This document shows, piece by piece, positions 5,067 through 5,242 of a stretch of DNA of 5,242 nucleotides. The DNA is taken from positions 1-5,242 of the forward strand of contig CAAEVU010000243.1 in assembly GCA_900759575.1 (NCBI GenBank), written 5' to 3'. Source of the DNA: Clostridia bacterium (GTDB lineage Bacteria > Bacillota > Clostridia > Oscillospirales > Acutalibacteraceae). A program made the position numbers and the translations under genes. Under the pieces are notes generated by a model that was not told where the DNA came from, ran no database searches, and saw nothing but the letters and a program-made list of their open reading frames with translations. Within the stretch, counting starts at the first letter, position 1. The number at the start of each line of letters is the position of its first letter.

Positions 5067-5097
5067 AGTTTTACGCGAAAAGAAAGGGTGTTTTACC

Positions 5098-5242
5098 ATG
5101 GCAACTGTACCAGAATATTTTGGAAGTTTGGTCTTCGATGACAGAGTAATGAAAGCCAATCTGCCCGCAAAGGTCTATGCTTCCCTGCGCAAGACCATCG
5201 ACGAAGGCAAAACGTTGGATCTCAGCGTGGCCAACGCAGTGG
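5098..5242 (+). CDS. glnN: type III glutamine synthetase, N-terminal part (cut by window edge)
   Basis: The first 48 codons of a plus-strand gene that runs off the right edge. The residues visible include EYFGSLVFDDRVMKANLP (about 6-23), then a helix VYASLRKTIDEGKTLDLSVANAV (about 26-48). This N-terminal segment is typical of the large type III glutamine synthetases (about 700 residues, GlnN) and absent from the shorter types I and II. The enzyme joins ammonium to glutamate using ATP and is a main entry of nitrogen. Catalytic residues lie beyond the window. The ATG at 5098 follows a moderate ribosome site, AAAGGGTG (5083-5090), by seven bases. Transcription should start near 5009 from a perfect-consensus promoter, with a leader of about 89 bases that contains a strong hairpin. 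The family is clear; whether the whole gene is intact cannot be seen. Confidence 0.93.
   Translation, partial: MATVPEYFGSLVFDDRVMKANLPAKVYASLRKTIDEGKTLDLSVANAV

Noticed and set aside
4962..5159. Minus-strand 65-codon frame over the glutamine synthetase promoter and start
   Set aside because: It lies opposite a clear promoter, hairpin and real gene start and has no recognisable motif.

Overview
The window looks like ordinary chromosomal DNA from a low-to-mid GC Gram-positive anaerobe of the class Clostridia, probably close to the Oscillospiraceae. The grounds are strong AGGAGG-type ribosome binding sites, sigma-A style promoters, a type III glutamine synthetase, a DUF6514-like small protein and a PRK06851-type ATPase. 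The placement is inferred from gene content, not from any search. I see no mobile element, CRISPR array or integrated element.

Layout from left to right. Positions 1-826 hold two minus-strand genes: the N-terminal part of a P-loop ATPase of the PRK06851 family, cut by the window edge, and upstream of it a 90-residue DUF6514-like protein. Positions 827-1172 are an AT-rich spacer with no convincing gene. Positions 1173-1500 form a compact serine tRNA unit: a near-consensus promoter, tRNA-Ser(UGA), tRNA-Ser(GCU), and a strong hairpin terminator that can also serve the converging proC gene. The minus-strand proC (pyrroline-5-carboxylate reductase) fills 1544-2347. A 249-base divergent intergenic region separates it from plus-strand patB (MalY/PatB-type C-S beta-lyase, 2597-3793) and ridA (enamine/imine deaminase, 3869-4240), which ends at a strong terminator. 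A separate promoter then leads to a small two-helix membrane protein of the DUF4231/SLATT type that starts at TTG (4404-4802). After a 295-base spacer, a perfect-consensus promoter and a long terminator-like leader hairpin precede the first 48 codons of a type III glutamine synthetase, cut by the right edge.

How the genes fit together: PatB-type lyases release 2-aminoacrylate from cysteine-like substrates, and RidA hydrolyses that reactive enamine/imine, so patB-ridA reads as an enzyme plus its detoxifying partner. ProC, read from the opposite side of the same intergenic region, also works on an imine (P5C) and belongs to proline synthesis. Together with glutamine synthetase, the right two thirds is mostly amino-acid and nitrogen metabolism. 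The most unusual feature is the glutamine synthetase leader. Its predicted transcription start coincides with the base of a 23-pair hairpin followed directly by five T, so the transcript begins with a terminator-like structure. No clearly new multi-gene system is visible.
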